A DNA stretch of 64,000 nt. Source: Elusimicrobia bacterium GWA2_69_24 (GTDB taxonomy: Bacteria > Elusimicrobiota > Elusimicrobia > UBA1565). A program made the translations under genes and the position numbers. This document shows positions 31,999 to 40,422 of the stretch, one piece after another. Each line of letters opens with the position of its first letter. Position 1 is the stretch's first letter. The notes beneath the pieces are model-generated. The model did not search any database. It was not told the DNA's origin and saw nothing but the letters and a program-made list of their open reading frames with translations. Where the stretch lies: positions 1 through 64,000 of the forward strand of contig MGTY01000110.1 of the NCBI GenBank assembly GCA_001799695.1. The letters are read 5' to 3'.

Positions 31999-33190
31999 GG
32001 GATCGGTCGCGCCGTCGCTGTCTTTGAGCCTGAAACCCAGGGAAGAATCACGCTTGCTGGGGGGGCACCCCTGGATATTCTCCAACGAGCTCGCCGCCGT
32101 GCCCAAGACCATCCCGCCGGGGACGCTCGCGGTCCTGCGCGGCTCGGCGGGCGCTCTCCTCGGCATGGGGTTCTTCAATCCGCGCAGTCTTATCGCGTTC
32201 CGGCTCCTGACCCGCGAGCCCGTGAGAGTGGATGCGGCCTTCTTTCGGGAGCGCCTGCAGCGCTGCGCGGACTACCGCCGCCGGCATCTCGGCGAGGTCC
32301 GTTCCTGCCGGCTCGTGTTCGGGGAGTCCGACGGCCTGCCCGGCCTCGTGGTGGACCGCTACGAAGACGTGCTGGTCGTCCAGGTCCTGGCCGCCGGGAT
32401 GGAGCTCCAGCTGGACGCCATCGGGGAGGCCCTCAACGAGGTTTTCCATCCCCAGGGCATCCTGCTCAAGAACGACCACCCGACCCGCGCGCTGGAGGGC
32501 CTGACCTCCTACACCCGCGTGCTCTCCGGGGAGGTCCCGGACCGGGTGATGATCGAGGAGGGGGGGCTCAAGTTCCTGGTGGCCCTCGCCGGCGGACAGA
32601 AGACGGGCTTCTACTTCGACCAGCGGGAGAACCGGGCCCTCCTGCAGACTTATTGCAAGGGACGCAACGTGCTGGACCTCCACTGCTACGTGGGCGCCTT
32701 CAGCTTGCGCGCGGCGCAGGCGGGCGCGGCCCGCGTCATCGGCGTGGACAGCTCCGAGGCCGCGCTGGAACTGGCCCGCGAGAACGCCAAGCTCAACGGC
32801 CTGGAGCGCTGCGTGTTCGAGGCGGGGGACGCCGAGGAGTTCCTGGCGGGGTTCTCCGACACGCGCCGGGAACTGCGGCCGGACCTGCTGCTCCTCGACC
32901 CGCCGAGCCTGGTCCCATCGAAGAAGGTCCTGGCCAAGGCGCTGCGCGCCTATGAGCGCATGAACTCCAACGCCCTGCGCTGTCTCGGGCGCGGGGGGCT
33001 GCTCGCGACGAGCACCTGTTCCCATCACGTCTCGCGGGAGCTCTTCGTGTCGATGCTCCGGGGCGCCGCCTCCAAGGCCCAGAAGTCTTCCCGCCTGATC
33101 GAGCTGCGGGGGCCGGGCAAGGACCACCCGGTCCTGCTGAGCATGCCGGAGACGGAATACCTCAACTTCGCCCTCGTCGAGGTCGGCTAG
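31988..33190 (+). CDS. rlmI: RlmI-like 23S rRNA (cytosine-5) methyltransferase
   Basis: 400 residues. An N-terminal PUA domain (residues ~12-85: RLLGGHPWIFSNELA) precedes the Rossmann domain. SAM-binding motifs are VLDLHCYVGAFSLRAAQAGA and GVDSSEAALELA. LLLDPPSLV and the catalytic cysteine motif ATSTCSHHV match RlmI, which makes m5C1962. The segment GGQKTGFYFDQRENR is a family hallmark. GGGGAGG precedes ATG 31988. Confidence 0.85.
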   Translation: MPVEGSVAPSLSLSLKPREESRLLGGHPWIFSNELAAVPKTIPPGTLAVLRGSAGALLGMGFFNPRSLIAFRLLTREPVRVDAAFFRERLQRCADYRRRHLGEVRSCRLVFGESDGLPGLVVDRYEDVLVVQVLAAGMELQLDAIGEALNEVFHPQGILLKNDHPTRALEGLTSYTRVLSGEVPDRVMIEEGGLKFLVALAGGQKTGFYFDQRENRALLQTYCKGRNVLDLHCYVGAFSLRAAQAGAARVIGVDSSEAALELARENAKLNGLERCVFEAGDAEEFLAGFSDTRRELRPDLLLLDPPSLVPSKKVLAKALRAYERMNSNALRCLGRGGLLATSTCSHHVSRELFVSMLRGAASKAQKSSRLIELRGPGKDHPVLLSMPETEYLNFALVEVG

Positions 33191-33200
33191 GGAGGAGGGC

Positions 33201-35237
33201 ATGGCCGAAGCAGGGGATTGGGTCCCGGAGACGCGGGAGATCTCGGACCTGGTGTCGTCGATGGAGCGCGAGCAGTCCGCCCATCTGCAGGGGCGGGAGG
33301 CCGCCTACGACCGTCCCCTGGAAGAGCGCGTGGCCGCCGGCACGACCGTCGTGGACGCTTATTTCCGGGGGACCGAGGAGGGTTCGGGCAAGCCGGTCTA
33401 CGTGTTCTGCGCCGAGCGCAACGACTCCCGCTTCCGGCCCGGGACGCGGGTGCGCCTGAGCCGGGGCGACCCGCGCTGCGCGGCGGCCCGGCTGGAGCTC
33501 CTCGACGACCGCTACGACGGCGCCCATTATTGGTTCCGGCTGGGCGGCCATGTGGAGCAGCCGGAAAGCCTCGAGTCGAGCGAGCCCTGGGTCCTCGACG
33601 AGGACGTCTTCGATCTGCTGGATACCCAGCTCTCCATCCTCCGGGAGGCTGAATCGGAGGGGCTCGCGGCCTGGCTCGCCGGGACCGAACACCGCGAGCC
33701 CGCCGCGGGGGATGCCGTGTCCCGGCCGGGGCTGGACGGGACCCTCGCGGAGGCCTTCGACCTGGCGGTGCGGACGCCGCGCTGGTCCGCGATCCAGGGG
33801 CCCCCCGGCTCCGGCAAGACGCATCTCCTCGCCCATCTCGCCCTGCATTTCGCCCTGGTCGAGAACTGCCGGGTGCTGGTGACCGCGGTCTCCCATCAGG
33901 CCATCCATCAGGCCCTGGGCGAGATCGGCCTTCTGGCCCGCCGGTACGCGGAGTCCGATCCCGCCGCCGAGCGGCTCCTGGGGGAGGGCTTCCTCAAGCT
34001 GGCCGCGTCGCGCGGCAACAACGAGGGCCTTCCGGAGGGGGTCCGGCCGGTGCCGCGCCTGGGCGGCCGCAAGCGGCCGGTCGTGGTCGGGGCCACGGTC
34101 TACGCGGCCGTGCACGCCGCCGCGGCCCTCCCCGCTTTCCGCATGTTCGACGTGGCCCTTTTCGACGAGGCGGGGCAGGCTCCGCTGGTCCTGGCGCTGG
34201 GCGCGCGCCTGCTCGCCGCCCAGACGGTGTTCATCGGGGACGACGCCCAGCTGCCTCCGATCATGGAGCGGTCATCGGAGGACGCAGCCGGCTCCTCGGC
34301 GCGCTGGTCGGCCTTGGAGTTCATCCGGCGGCGCTACGGCGACCCCCACCTCCTGCGGGAGACGCGGCGCCTCAACGCGGAGCTCTGCTCCGTGGTCTCG
34401 GACTGTTTCTACGGCTCGGCGCTGGAGCCCACGTCGGCGTCGGCGGGGCGCGCCCTCGTCCTGCGCTCGCGGCCGCGCGGCCCCTTCGCCGAGATCCTGC
34501 GCTCCGACCGGAGCCTGGTGTTCGTGGACGTCCCCCATGAAGGCTGCCGCGGGTTCTCCGAGCCGGAGGCCCTGTGGGCCTCCGCGGTCGCGATGGAGGC
34601 GGTCCGCTGCGGCCTGGCGGCCGAGGAGATCGGCGTGATCGCGCCTTACCGGGCGCAGGCCAACCGCATCCGCTTCCTCCTGGGCCGGCGCGGCCCGGCA
34701 GCCTCGACGGTGGAGCGCTTCCAGGGTCAGGAGCGGGAGATGATCGTCGTATCCCTGACCTCCTCGGACCTGCGCTACCTCGGGCGCCTGGCGGCCTTCC
34801 TCTTCAACCCGAACCGGATCAACGTGGCGGTCAGCCGGGCCCGGACCAAGGTCGTGCTCCTGGGGTCGCGCCAGGCCCTGATGACCGCGGCCGAGGCCGC
34901 CGAGGACGCCGGCGGCGACCTGGAGGGGGGCAACGGCCTGCAGGTGTTCAAGCGGATCATGGACCGCGCGCACCTGATCCGGACCAGCGGGGCGCCGCCG
35001 GCCGCGGGAGCCGGCGGGCCGGAACCAGCGGAGCGGGAAACGGAAGGGGCGGAGGAGGCTTTCTCACCTGGGGACCTCGTGGAGCACGGGGTCTACGGGC
35101 CCGGGCGGGTGCTCTCCAAATCCCTGGAGGTCTTCGACGAGCGGCGGGAATGGGTCAACCGGGTGCAGTTCCAGGACGGGACCGTGCGCATGATCATCCC
35201 GCGCTTGAGCGAGCCCAGGATGCGGAGGAGCGACTGA
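33201..35237 (+). CDS. superfamily 1 Upf1-like helicase with UvrD-type tail
   Basis: 678 residues. Walker A is AIQGPPGSGKTHLL (~residue 200) and Walker B is LFDEAGQAP. GDDAQLPPI (motif III) and the C-terminal AAA_12 motifs GVIAPYRAQANRIR, VERFQGQEREMIVVS and NRINVAVSRARTK are present. Residues ~620-678 (GDLVEHGVYGPGRVLSKSLE, VQFQDGTVRMI) resemble the beta-barrel tail of PcrA/UvrD, which binds RNA polymerase. The N-terminal ~190 residues are beta-rich and not recognised. The next gene overlaps its stop. Confidence 0.8.
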   Translation: MAEAGDWVPETREISDLVSSMEREQSAHLQGREAAYDRPLEERVAAGTTVVDAYFRGTEEGSGKPVYVFCAERNDSRFRPGTRVRLSRGDPRCAAARLELLDDRYDGAHYWFRLGGHVEQPESLESSEPWVLDEDVFDLLDTQLSILREAESEGLAAWLAGTEHREPAAGDAVSRPGLDGTLAEAFDLAVRTPRWSAIQGPPGSGKTHLLAHLALHFALVENCRVLVTAVSHQAIHQALGEIGLLARRYAESDPAAERLLGEGFLKLAASRGNNEGLPEGVRPVPRLGGRKRPVVVGATVYAAVHAAAALPAFRMFDVALFDEAGQAPLVLALGARLLAAQTVFIGDDAQLPPIMERSSEDAAGSSARWSALEFIRRRYGDPHLLRETRRLNAELCSVVSDCFYGSALEPTSASAGRALVLRSRPRGPFAEILRSDRSLVFVDVPHEGCRGFSEPEALWASAVAMEAVRCGLAAEEIGVIAPYRAQANRIRFLLGRRGPAASTVERFQGQEREMIVVSLTSSDLRYLGRLAAFLFNPNRINVAVSRARTKVVLLGSRQALMTAAEAAEDAGGDLEGGNGLQVFKRIMDRAHLIRTSGAPPAAGAGGPEPAERETEGAEEAFSPGDLVEHGVYGPGRVLSKSLEVFDERREWVNRVQFQDGTVRMIIPRLSEPRMRRSD

Positions 35238-36796
35238 TGCGCGGCTGGCTGGCCGCGGCCATGGCGTTCTATGTGGGGGCGGCCCTGAGCTTCCGCCTGG
35301 GCTCGTTCCCCGCCCTGCACGGAGACGAGGCCTGGATAGGCCTGTTCCCGCGGGAATTGGCGCGCCTGGGCTTCTTCACTTTTCACGGGATGACCGACTA
35401 CGTCGGGGTCCTCTTCGGGCTCCTCGTGGCCGGGGTGTTCGCGGTGCTGACGCCGAGCGCAGCCGCCCTCCGGCTCCTGGGGGTCGCCGCCAACGGCGCG
35501 GCGGGGCTCATCGTGCTGGCGCATCTCTGGAAGCGCTTCGGTTCCGCGAGCGGGCTCTCCTGGCTGTACCTGTTGGGGACCTCCGCCTTCTTCCTGTTCG
35601 AATCCCGGCTGGCCTGGGAGGTGTGCGCGCTGCAGAATCTGCTGCTCGCCCTCGTCCTTACGGCCTGCGGCCGTCTGGTCGCCGACGAGGACTTCGGCTT
35701 CCCGGCGGTCTGGCTGCTGCTGCAGGCGACCGCCTTGGGGGTGCACAACCATTTCATTTTCGTCTCCGTGCCCCTTTCCCTGTTCGTCCTGTCGGCTGGG
35801 GCGCTCGCGCTGGAGAAGGACTGGAGCCTGCTCCGCTTCTTCCGCCTGGCGTCCGCGGCCCTGGCCATGACGGCCCTCCTGGCGGCCTGCCAGCTGCTGC
35901 TGACGGACGCGCGCTGGCAGGAACTGCGCTGGGCGGCCGGTCCCTTCCTGCTGCTGCTCCCCGCCCTGGCCGCCGCCGCCTTCGTCCGGTTCCGGGACCG
36001 CGGCGACGGCGTCCTCCGCGCCCTCTTCGGCGACGGGCTGTTCGGCGGCGCCCGCGCGGCGCGGGCCTTCCGGGTCTTCCTGGCGCTCGGGCTGCTCGCG
36101 TTCGCCGTATACCACGCGGCGCCCCTGCTGCAGATCTGGTCGAACGTGGCCCTGTTCAAGCGCATGGTCTCCTGGGATCCTCCCGTGTGGGTCAGCGTTC
36201 CGCTGCACCTCTGGGCCGCGGTCCTTTTGGGAGCCTTCGTCCTGTACGCCGCGGAGCGGCTGAAGGGGACGCGCTTGCGTCAGCTGCCCAGGTATGAGCG
36301 CTTTCTTCTGTACTGGCTGTTGTGCTACGGGGCGATCTTCATCGCATTCCGGCATACGAGCTCCATCCGGTACTACCTGATCCCCTCGTTCCTCCTGATG
36401 GCGGGCACGGCGGTGGCCATGCCCAGGGTGGGCTGGCTGAGCTCGCGGCGGGCCCTCCTGGCCCTGGCGGGGATGGCGCTGTGCTGCAACATCCTCTTCT
36501 GGAGGGAGATGCTCGGTTCCTTCGAGCGGCGGCCTTTCCGCTTCCGCGTCGGCTGGCGCCAGGAGAATTCCGGGGACTTCATGCCCAAGGGACGGCTGCG
36601 CGAAGTCATGCGGCGGGAGGGGATCTGCGCGTTCGTGAGCAACAGCACCTTCATCGACCTGCCTCTGGAATTCATGATGCGGGTGGAAGACCTCGAATGC
36701 CGGTCGCCCGGGAAGAAGCTCTGGAGCCGCCTCTGCTACGAATGCGAAGGGCCGCCGTATTTCACCTGGGAGGTGCGTGATGCCGCCGCGCGCTGA
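35237..36796 (+). CDS. GT-C fold glycosyltransferase-like membrane protein
   Basis: 519 residues with about 11-12 transmembrane helices. The first periplasmic loop has the acidic motif ALHGDEAWIGLFPRELA typical of ArnT/PMT-type GT-C enzymes, which use polyprenyl-phosphate sugars. The C-terminal soluble domain (~residues 440-519) has four cysteines (LECRSPGKKLWSRLCYEC). The GT2 gene downstream overlaps it by 17 nt and could supply the donor. The acceptor is unknown. Confidence 0.7.
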   Translation: MRGWLAAAMAFYVGAALSFRLGSFPALHGDEAWIGLFPRELARLGFFTFHGMTDYVGVLFGLLVAGVFAVLTPSAAALRLLGVAANGAAGLIVLAHLWKRFGSASGLSWLYLLGTSAFFLFESRLAWEVCALQNLLLALVLTACGRLVADEDFGFPAVWLLLQATALGVHNHFIFVSVPLSLFVLSAGALALEKDWSLLRFFRLASAALAMTALLAACQLLLTDARWQELRWAAGPFLLLLPALAAAAFVRFRDRGDGVLRALFGDGLFGGARAARAFRVFLALGLLAFAVYHAAPLLQIWSNVALFKRMVSWDPPVWVSVPLHLWAAVLLGAFVLYAAERLKGTRLRQLPRYERFLLYWLLCYGAIFIAFRHTSSIRYYLIPSFLLMAGTAVAMPRVGWLSSRRALLALAGMALCCNILFWREMLGSFERRPFRFRVGWRQENSGDFMPKGRLREVMRREGICAFVSNSTFIDLPLEFMMRVEDLECRSPGKKLWSRLCYECEGPPYFTWEVRDAAAR

Positions 36797-37520
36797 AGCC
36801 GGGGGCGGTCCCCCGTGGGTGAGCGTGGTCGTCCCCACCTACAACGAAGCCCAGAGCGTCCCCATACTCCTCGAGCGGCTGGAGGGACTGCTGTGCGGGA
36901 CCCCCCATGAGATCATCGTGGCCGACGACGACTCTCCGGACCGCACCTGGGAGGTCGCGGAGCGCCTTACGGCGCGCGTCCCGGGGCTGCGCGTCCTGCG
37001 GCGGAGCGGGGAGCGGGGGCTCTATCCCGCGGTACTGGAAGGCTTCGCCTCTTCCTCCGGGGAGTGGCTGCTGGTCATGGACGCCGACCTCCAGCACGAT
37101 GAGACCATCATCCCGGCCATGCTCGAGACCGCCCGGCTGCAGGGACCGGGCGTGGTGATCGGGTCGCGCTACGCGGCCGGCGGGGGGGTGGAGGATTGGA
37201 GCCGGACGCGACTGTGGGGCAGCCGGGTCGCGACCGCGCTGGCGCGGGCGGTGCTGCGGGTGCGGGTCGCCGACCCCATGAGCGGATTTTTCGCGGTACA
37301 CCGCGATGTGTACCGGACGGTCCTGCCCCGGCTCCGGCCCAAGGGCTTCAAGATACTCTTCGACATCCTCCAGCACCTGCCGGAGGGCGCCCCGGCGAGC
37401 GAGGTCCCCTACGTGTTTCGCAACCGCAAGCTGGGGGCGAGCAAGCTCAACGGCGAGGTCGCCTGGTGCGTCCTGACCGCACTGGCCTCGGCCGGGTGGA
37501 ACCGCTTCAGAGCTTCTTGA
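36780..37520 (+). CDS. GT2 polyprenyl-phosphate glycosyltransferase (DPM1-like)
   Basis: 246 residues, a GT-A fold. Motifs: VVVPTYNEAQSVPILLERL, IIVADDDSPDRTWEVAERL (nucleotide-sugar site) and WLLVMDADLQHDE (DxD-like metal site). DPMSGFFAVHR is characteristic of dolichol-phosphate mannosyltransferase-like enzymes. No C-terminal membrane helices are present. It probably loads a sugar onto undecaprenyl phosphate for the preceding GT-C protein. ATG 36780 is chosen; GTG 36777 is possible. Confidence 0.85.
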   Translation: MPPRAEAGGGPPWVSVVVPTYNEAQSVPILLERLEGLLCGTPHEIIVADDDSPDRTWEVAERLTARVPGLRVLRRSGERGLYPAVLEGFASSSGEWLLVMDADLQHDETIIPAMLETARLQGPGVVIGSRYAAGGGVEDWSRTRLWGSRVATALARAVLRVRVADPMSGFFAVHRDVYRTVLPRLRPKGFKILFDILQHLPEGAPASEVPYVFRNRKLGASKLNGEVAWCVLTALASAGWNRFRAS

Positions 37521-37737
37521 CTTCCGGCGGCTTCTGAGGCGGGAGCTTCTCCGGGGCGGGCGTCTCGGGGGCGGGGCCGGACGGGGTCTTCACGGCCACG
37601 AACAGGAACACGGGGAGCAGGAGCACCATGATCCACTGGTGTACCTGGGCGTGCGGCTTGTTCAGGAGGTGCGGGAGCGACATTCCTGCGATGGCTCCCA
37701 GCACGACCGCGGCAAAGAGTAGCTTCCCTGTCGTCAT
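37507..37737 (-). CDS. small two-helix membrane protein
   Basis: 76 residues. Two hydrophobic segments (LLFAAVVLGAIAGMSLPHLL and IMVLLLPVFLFVAV) and a Pro/Lys/Glu-rich tail ending EVKKL. Its 3' end overlaps the convergent GT2 gene by 14 nt. CATAAT lies about 15 nt before ATG 37737 with TTGCCA 18 bp further up. Function is unknown. Confidence 0.55.
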   Translation of the reverse strand: MTTGKLLFAAVVLGAIAGMSLPHLLNKPHAQVHQWIMVLLLPVFLFVAVKTPSGPAPETPAPEKLPPQKPPEVKKL

Positions 37738-37753
37738 ATGGGGTCCCGACTCA

Positions 37754-38020
37754 TTATGGCAAAAGCGGAGCCCGGCTGGCAAAGATCCGCACCCCTTCCC
37801 CATCGTTGCGGTAGACCAGCGCGAACAGGTCGGCGCGCTTGAGGTACGCCGCCAGGCGCCGCTGCTGGACGCTGGCGGGGTCGAGGGAGCCGTGGAGCAT
37901 GTTCTCGCTCAAAAGGAACCAGACAAGGTCATCGGCGTAGTGGCCGAAGTGGACGGCGTTGCAGCAGAGCAGGGCCAGGGCCCCGCCCGCCGCCAGCCAG
38001 ATCTGCTCTCCCCGGTTCAT
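37754..38020 (-). CDS. short membrane protein, possibly a truncated GT-C glycosyltransferase
   Basis: 88 residues. One transmembrane helix (IWLAAGGALALLCCNAVHFG) is followed by YADDLVWFLLSENMLHGSLD, which resembles the first loop of ArnT/PMT-type GT-C enzymes with its acidic pair. The reading frame then ends after 88 codons. Either it is the surviving N-terminal piece of a larger enzyme or a genuine small protein. The start follows TATACT (38030-38035) by 9 nt. The repeat island begins immediately upstream. Confidence 0.45.
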   Translation of the reverse strand: MNRGEQIWLAAGGALALLCCNAVHFGHYADDLVWFLLSENMLHGSLDPASVQQRRLAAYLKRADLFALVYRNDGEGVRIFASRAPLLP

Positions 38021-38029
38021 CCGAGGGCC

Positions 38030-38035
38030 AGTATA
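38030..38035 (-). promoter_or_regulatory. -10 box of the 38020 gene
   Basis: TATACT on the minus strand, 9 nt before ATG 38020. There is no convincing -35 box. Confidence 0.35.
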
Positions 38036-38048
38036 TCGTATCCTGAGT

Positions 38049-38246
38049 CCAGTGTAGTGAGTCCAGCGCTTCTTGCATTCGAAAAACCGTCATACCGGCG
38101 AAAGCCGGTAGCCAGCGTGTGGAACGGATTAAAAAAACCCGTTCTGATGCCTGGACCCCGGCCTTCGCCGGGGTGACGGCCGGCGACTGGACCCCGGCCT
38201 TCGCCGGGGTGACGAATGCAATTGGACTTATGACTCACTACACTGG
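38049..38246. mobile_element. short inverted-repeat element with two 36-bp units
   Basis: CCAGTGTAGTGAGTC (38049-38063) and its exact reverse complement (38232-38246) bound a 198-bp element. Further in, TGCATTCG/CGAATGCA also pair. The interior has CCGGCGAAAGCCGG, a poly-A stretch and two 36-bp hairpin units. It encodes no protein, so it looks like a non-autonomous MITE or REP-type element. Confidence 0.65.
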
Positions 38247-38288
38247 GGGTTGCCGGCTCATCCATTTTATCCAACGGCGGGCCCCCCG

Positions 38289-38308
38289 GACTGTGCCCGG
38301 GCACAGTC
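38289..38308. repeat. dispersed 20-bp palindrome, copy D
   Basis: Identical core to copies A-C, preceded by CCCCCCG and followed by GCCCAGAAGGTTCGGGCTAG. It lies between the two 36-bp-unit arrays. Confidence 0.75.
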
Positions 38309-38329
38309 GCCCAGAAGGTTCGGGCTAGC

Positions 38330-38657
38330 CGTCATACCGGCGAAAGCCGGTAGCCAGCGTGTGGAACGGATTAAAAAAACCCGTTCTGATGCCTGGACCC
38401 CGGCTTTCGCCGGGGTGACGGCCGGCGACTGGACCCCGGCTTTCGCCGGGGTGACGGCCGGCGACTGGACCCCGGCTTTTGCCGGGGTGACGGCCGGCGA
38501 CTGGACCCCGGCCTTCGCCGGGGTGACGGCCGGCGACTGGACCCCGGCTTTCGCCGGGGTGACGGCTGGCGACTGGACCCCGGCTTTCGCCGGGGTGACG
38601 GCCGGCGACTGGACCCCGGCCTTCGCCGGGGTGACGAATGCAATTGGACTTATGACT
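38330..38657. repeat. 36-bp tandem repeat array (7 units)
   Basis: The left arm (CCGGCGAAAGCCGG through AACCCGTTCTGATGCC) repeats that of the element at 38049. Seven 36-bp units follow, each with CCCCGGC-TTTC-GCCGGGG or a close variant. The right arm GAATGCAATTGGACTTATGACTC is the same as at 38214-38236. Units are nearly identical with no unique spacers. The long frame through the array is a by-product of the 36-bp period. Confidence 0.85.
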
Positions 38658-38669
38658 CTAGGAGGGACC

Positions 38670-39020
38670 ATGCCCGGTAAGTTCGACCACATCGAAGCCC
38701 ACGTCTCGGACATCCCGAAGTACTGCGCGTTCCTCAAGGTCATCTTCGAAGGCGGCGCTTACGAAGTGATCAGCGCCTCGGGGACGTCCATGTTCGCGTC
38801 GCCGGAAGGTCTGCGCATCGAGGTCAAAGCCAAGAAGACGGCCGCTGCGCCGGCGTCGAGCGGGTTCTGCAATCCCTGCCTGCGCCGGCCGGGCGCCGAA
38901 GAGTTCATCGCCAAGACCCTCGGTCTGGCGATCGAGGAGGCGGTGGATTCCCCCCAGGGCAGGGTCTATTTCTTTCTGGACCACGAAGGCGTGCGCTGGC
39001 ACATCAAGGACTTCGCTTAG
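38670..39020 (+). CDS. VOC/glyoxalase-like protein
   Basis: 116 residues. FDHIEAHVSDIPKYCAFLKV, then YEVISASGTSMFASPEGLRI and YFFLDHEGVRWHIKDF suggest a single paired beta-alpha-beta3 (VOC-like) fold. A CNPC pair in GFCNPCLRRPGAEEFI may bind metal or form a disulfide. TAGGAGGGACC precedes ATG 38670, so the repeat array ends right at the translation signals. The substrate is unknown. Confidence 0.6.
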   Translation: MPGKFDHIEAHVSDIPKYCAFLKVIFEGGAYEVISASGTSMFASPEGLRIEVKAKKTAAAPASSGFCNPCLRRPGAEEFIAKTLGLAIEEAVDSPQGRVYFFLDHEGVRWHIKDFA

Positions 39021-39024
39021 CGGC

Positions 39025-39417
39025 ATGCGCAACTACCTCGTGGATGGGACCAACGCCGCCCGCCGCGGCGGCTTCGACCCGCGCTTCCCCCAAGTCGAGC
39101 AAGGGCGCACGCAGGACCTCTTGGAGAAGTGGAGCCGCCTGGCCGAACCCCTGAACGGCCGCATCCGCATCGAGGTGTTCTTCGACGGTCCCCGCCGCGA
39201 AGTCGGAAGCTTCAGTCCCCCGGTCTTCGTGCGCTTCCCCACCGACCAGAGCGCGGACGACGCCATCCTGGGCTCGGCCCGGCGCCTGCTCAATGAAGGG
39301 AAGGGCGCGGTGGTGGTCACCGCCGACGGCGCCCTGGCGCGTGAAGCCGAGGACGAGGGCGCCCGGGTCCTGAGCGTCAGCGCTTTCGAGCAGCGCCTGC
39401 GCGATGACCGTGCGTAG
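39025..39417 (+). CDS. NYN/PIN-like ribonuclease (YacP type)
   Basis: 130 residues. YLVDGTNAARRGG, IEVFFDGPRREVG, SADDAILGSA and VVVTADGALAREAEDEGARV give the acidic residues of the NYN/YacP (Rae1-like) nuclease fold. Members cut RNA, in some cases mRNA on the ribosome. It starts 4 nt after the VOC-like stop, so the two are probably cotranscribed. Confidence 0.75.
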   Translation: MRNYLVDGTNAARRGGFDPRFPQVEQGRTQDLLEKWSRLAEPLNGRIRIEVFFDGPRREVGSFSPPVFVRFPTDQSADDAILGSARRLLNEGKGAVVVTADGALAREAEDEGARVLSVSAFEQRLRDDRA

Positions 39418-39432
39418 CTCCGCGCCTGACCT

Positions 39433-40407
39433 TCAGCGGATCGCTATCTGCAGCAGTTCGGAGAACCCGCCGTAGCGGTACCCGGCCACATGGGTCTTGG
39501 AGGCGATGAACTCCGCCGACACCTGGAGTTCGACCCGGCGGTGGAGGCGGATGATGATTCCGGCATCGAAATGGGGGACGACCTCGTGCCAGGACCTTTG
39601 CGGTTCGTATGTCGAGATAGTGTTGTAGTTGAAGAGATAGGCGTGATGTTCTCGGGAATTCAAGCGGTAGAGTCCGATGCCTCCCCCTAGGCGCAGACTC
39701 GCAGGGATGATCCCGATAAGGCTCCGCAGATATCCGAATTCGCCCAGTCCGATGAGGCGACCGCAGCTGGCTCGAAGGAACTTTATGTTCGCCCATTGGG
39801 TGTGGGTTTCGGAATCATTCGCGGAATAGATGGAAGAGCGTCGTTCGTGCGTGAACATACCGCCCTCAAGTCTCCCTTCCCATCGTTCGGAAGCCGGCCG
39901 GAAAGAGAAGCCGGCATCCCATCCCAGGACCTGGGATGGACGACGGGCTGCCCCCCCGAATACACCACCGGCCTTGTAGGCCCGCGCCACGAGTGGTTCC
40001 GCCAGCGGCTTCGGCGGCGGAGATGCAGCGGCTGCAGCCGAGGCCTGAGGCGGTTCAGGCGGGGGCTGGGGCGCGGCGACAGGGACATCCAGCGTTCCGG
40101 TCACGAACTCGATCTTCTGCAGGAGATCCGCTGAAGTGTGAAGCGGGCCTTGCGGCAGGTCCAACACGAGGCTGCCCGCCCGCCAGCGGCCCTCCAGCTT
40201 CGTCCCGTCCTTGAAGTGGAAGGTCACGGGAACGGATTCCGGGGTGGACTCGGTGATGGAGGAGATATTGACCGCGGTTGGAACGGTCGAAACGATGGGC
40301 GCTTCAGCCGAAGGCTGCGGAGCTTCCGTCGCAGGGGAGAGGCTTACTTCCGCCGACACCGGCAGCGCCAGAACGGCCAGGCAGATCCAAAGCATGGGGG
40401 CCCCCAT
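39433..40407 (-). CDS. exported beta-barrel-like protein
   Basis: 324 residues. A signal peptide (MLWICLAVLALPVSAEV), then a small beta domain (~residues 55-110: VTFHFKDGTKLEGRWRAGSL) and a Pro/Ala linker. The C-terminal ~180 residues have alternating aromatic strands (GLYRLNSREHHAYLFNYNTI, RVELQVSAEFIASKTHVAGY), consistent with an outer-membrane barrel. TATGTT (40414-40419) lies 6 nt before ATG 40407; ATG 40395 is an alternative. The family is unknown. Confidence 0.6.
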   Translation of the reverse strand: MGAPMLWICLAVLALPVSAEVSLSPATEAPQPSAEAPIVSTVPTAVNISSITESTPESVPVTFHFKDGTKLEGRWRAGSLVLDLPQGPLHTSADLLQKIEFVTGTLDVPVAAPQPPPEPPQASAAAAASPPPKPLAEPLVARAYKAGGVFGGAARRPSQVLGWDAGFSFRPASERWEGRLEGGMFTHERRSSIYSANDSETHTQWANIKFLRASCGRLIGLGEFGYLRSLIGIIPASLRLGGGIGLYRLNSREHHAYLFNYNTISTYEPQRSWHEVVPHFDAGIIIRLHRRVELQVSAEFIASKTHVAGYRYGGFSELLQIAIR

Positions 40408-40413
40408 GCCCGC

Positions 40414-40419
40414 AACATA
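40414..40419 (-). promoter_or_regulatory. -10 box of the 40407 gene
   Basis: TATGTT on the minus strand, 6 nt before ATG 40407. There is no clear -35 box. Confidence 0.3.
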
Positions 40420-40422
40420 CCA

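Noticed and set aside
38388-38640. Regular 36-bp repeats resembling a CRISPR array
   Set aside because: The units follow one another directly with no unique spacers, and each contains its own hairpin. No cas genes are nearby.
38250-38660. Repetitive protein frame WTPAFAGVTAGD
   Set aside because: It exists only because 36 is divisible by three. It has no ribosome-binding site, and the true gene starts after it at 38670.
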